This document shows, in pieces, positions 5,412 to 6,039 of a DNA stretch of 6,039 nt. The position numbers and the translations under genes are program-made. Each line of letters begins with the position of its first letter. Positions within the stretch are counted from its first letter, which is position 1. The DNA comes from Actinomycetota bacterium (GTDB taxonomy: Bacteria > Zhuqueibacterota > Zhuqueibacteria > Residuimicrobiales > Krinioviventaceae): positions 1 to 6,039 of the forward strand of contig JAACEJ010000252.1 in the NCBI GenBank assembly GCA_011682565.1. The letters run 5' to 3'. Below the pieces are notes generated by a model. It made no database searches. It saw only the letters and a list, made by a program, of their open reading frames with translations, and was not told the origin of the DNA.

Positions 5412-6039
5412 GTCGAAATTCAAGAAAAAGCTCGTGCAAAAATGATGAATGCGAGGAAATCGCTTCCTGGATTGTCAGCTATGGCGATTTGATGACACTA
5501 TTGCTTACATTTTTTATTCTGATTACTTCGTTTTCAACCATGGAACTAATAAAGTTTCGAAAGTTCATGGGAGCAATGCGCGGCGCAACGGGCGCTCTGT
5601 TAGAGCAAAACGGTTCGAGCGTTGTGCCAACCCATGTAACGCCATTTGGTTCGCCGGTGATGGTCCACGATGTTATGATGACAAGTGATGCTTTTAACAA
5701 ACTAATAATTGAAGCTGATAAACACAATGGGAGCGGAAATGGGATCGCAATTGAACGATTAAAGGATGGCATTCGTTTCAGAATTTCCAGTCCCTTCTTG
5801 TTCGAGTCCGGGCAGGCAATACTAAAGCCCAGGGCTTTTCACCTTCTTGATTTAATGGCTTTCATTATCAAAAGAACAAGCTGTAGCGTTATAATTGAAG
5901 GGCATACGGACGATGTCCCGATCCATACTGTTCGATTTCCTTCTAATTGGGAGCTTTCCACAGTCAGGGCCCTGAGTGTGCTCAAGTATTTTGCAAATGT
6001 ATGCGATGTTGATCCGCGAAAACTTGTTGCCATTGGGAG
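5408..6039 (+). CDS. motB: Flagellar motor stator protein MotB, 3'-truncated by the window edge
   Basis: MotB is the stator subunit that binds the ion and anchors the complex to peptidoglycan. From the ATG at 5408 the frame stays open to the window end, giving 210 visible residues. After a short charged N-terminus comes SWIVSYGDLMTLLLTFFILI, the single membrane segment at about residues 21-42, with the ion-binding aspartate at D27 (E. coli D32). Residues about 48-68 are the usual site of the plug helix. Residues about 128-210 form an OmpA-like peptidoglycan-binding domain (PF00691 type): FLFESGQAILKP, then IIEGHTDDVPI and the FPSNWELSTVRALSVLKYF segment typical of MotB. The last part of this domain and the stop lie outside the window. 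The start overlaps the motA stop by four bases and has no good Shine-Dalgarno site of its own, so coupled translation is likely. Two cysteines, C10 and C15, in the cytoplasmic tail are unusual for MotB in my experience of the family. Confidence 0.96.
   Translation, partial: MSRNSRKSSCKNDECEEIASWIVSYGDLMTLLLTFFILITSFSTMELIKFRKFMGAMRGATGALLEQNGSSVVPTHVTPFGSPVMVHDVMMTSDAFNKLIIEADKHNGSGNGIAIERLKDGIRFRISSPFLFESGQAILKPRAFHLLDLMAFIIKRTSCSVIIEGHTDDVPIHTVRFPSNWELSTVRALSVLKYFANVCDVDPRKLVAIG

Noticed and set aside
5449..5688. Plus-strand 79-residue open frame inside motB
   Set aside because: It is out of frame with motB, which shows clear family motifs through the same region and stays open to the window end.

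Overview
The window is a stretch of a bacterial flagellar hook/motor operon. All genes lie on the + strand and are closely packed: the 3' part of fliK (hook-length control), flgD (hook cap), a small conserved flagellar operon gene of the PF12611/TIGR02530 type, flgE (hook protein), motA, and the 5' part of motB. fliK runs off the left edge and motB off the right edge, so both are partial by window position and neither looks broken. I see no tRNA, rRNA, CRISPR array, insertion sequence, origin or phage gene.

Layout: 1-1364 is fliK, which opens with an imperfect tandem repeat (201-nt period) in its linker part and ends with a typical FliK C-terminal domain. 1382-2050 is flgD. 2075-2467 is the small flagellar operon gene, probably starting at TTG behind a near-perfect Shine-Dalgarno sequence. 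2468-2551 is an 84-nt spacer with competing short inverted repeats in front of flgE. 2552-4528 is flgE, long for the family because of an insert of about 230 residues. 4529-4637 is a 109-nt spacer with a strong hairpin that has no T-tract. 4638-5411 is motA, overlapping motB (from 5408) by the four bases ATGA. There is no gene-free stretch longer than about 110 bases.

How they work together: FlgD caps the growing hook, FlgE subunits polymerise beneath it, and FliK measures hook length and switches the export apparatus from hook to filament substrates. MotA and MotB form the ion-driven stator that turns the finished structure. The order flgD - small flagellar gene - flgE - motA - motB is known from Firmicutes, spirochaetes and several deep-branching phyla, and is unlike the separated flg/mot operons of enteric bacteria. 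flbD, which often lies between flgE and motA in such operons, is absent here. The moderately AT-rich composition and long FlgE do not fix the phylum. A non-enteric bacterium with a Firmicutes/spirochaete/Calditrichota-type flagellar cluster is my best guess, with low confidence.

No wholly new system is visible. The points worth a second look are the fast-diverging FliK repeat, the enlarged FlgE, the two structured spacers flanking flgE, and the poorly characterised small flagellar gene.
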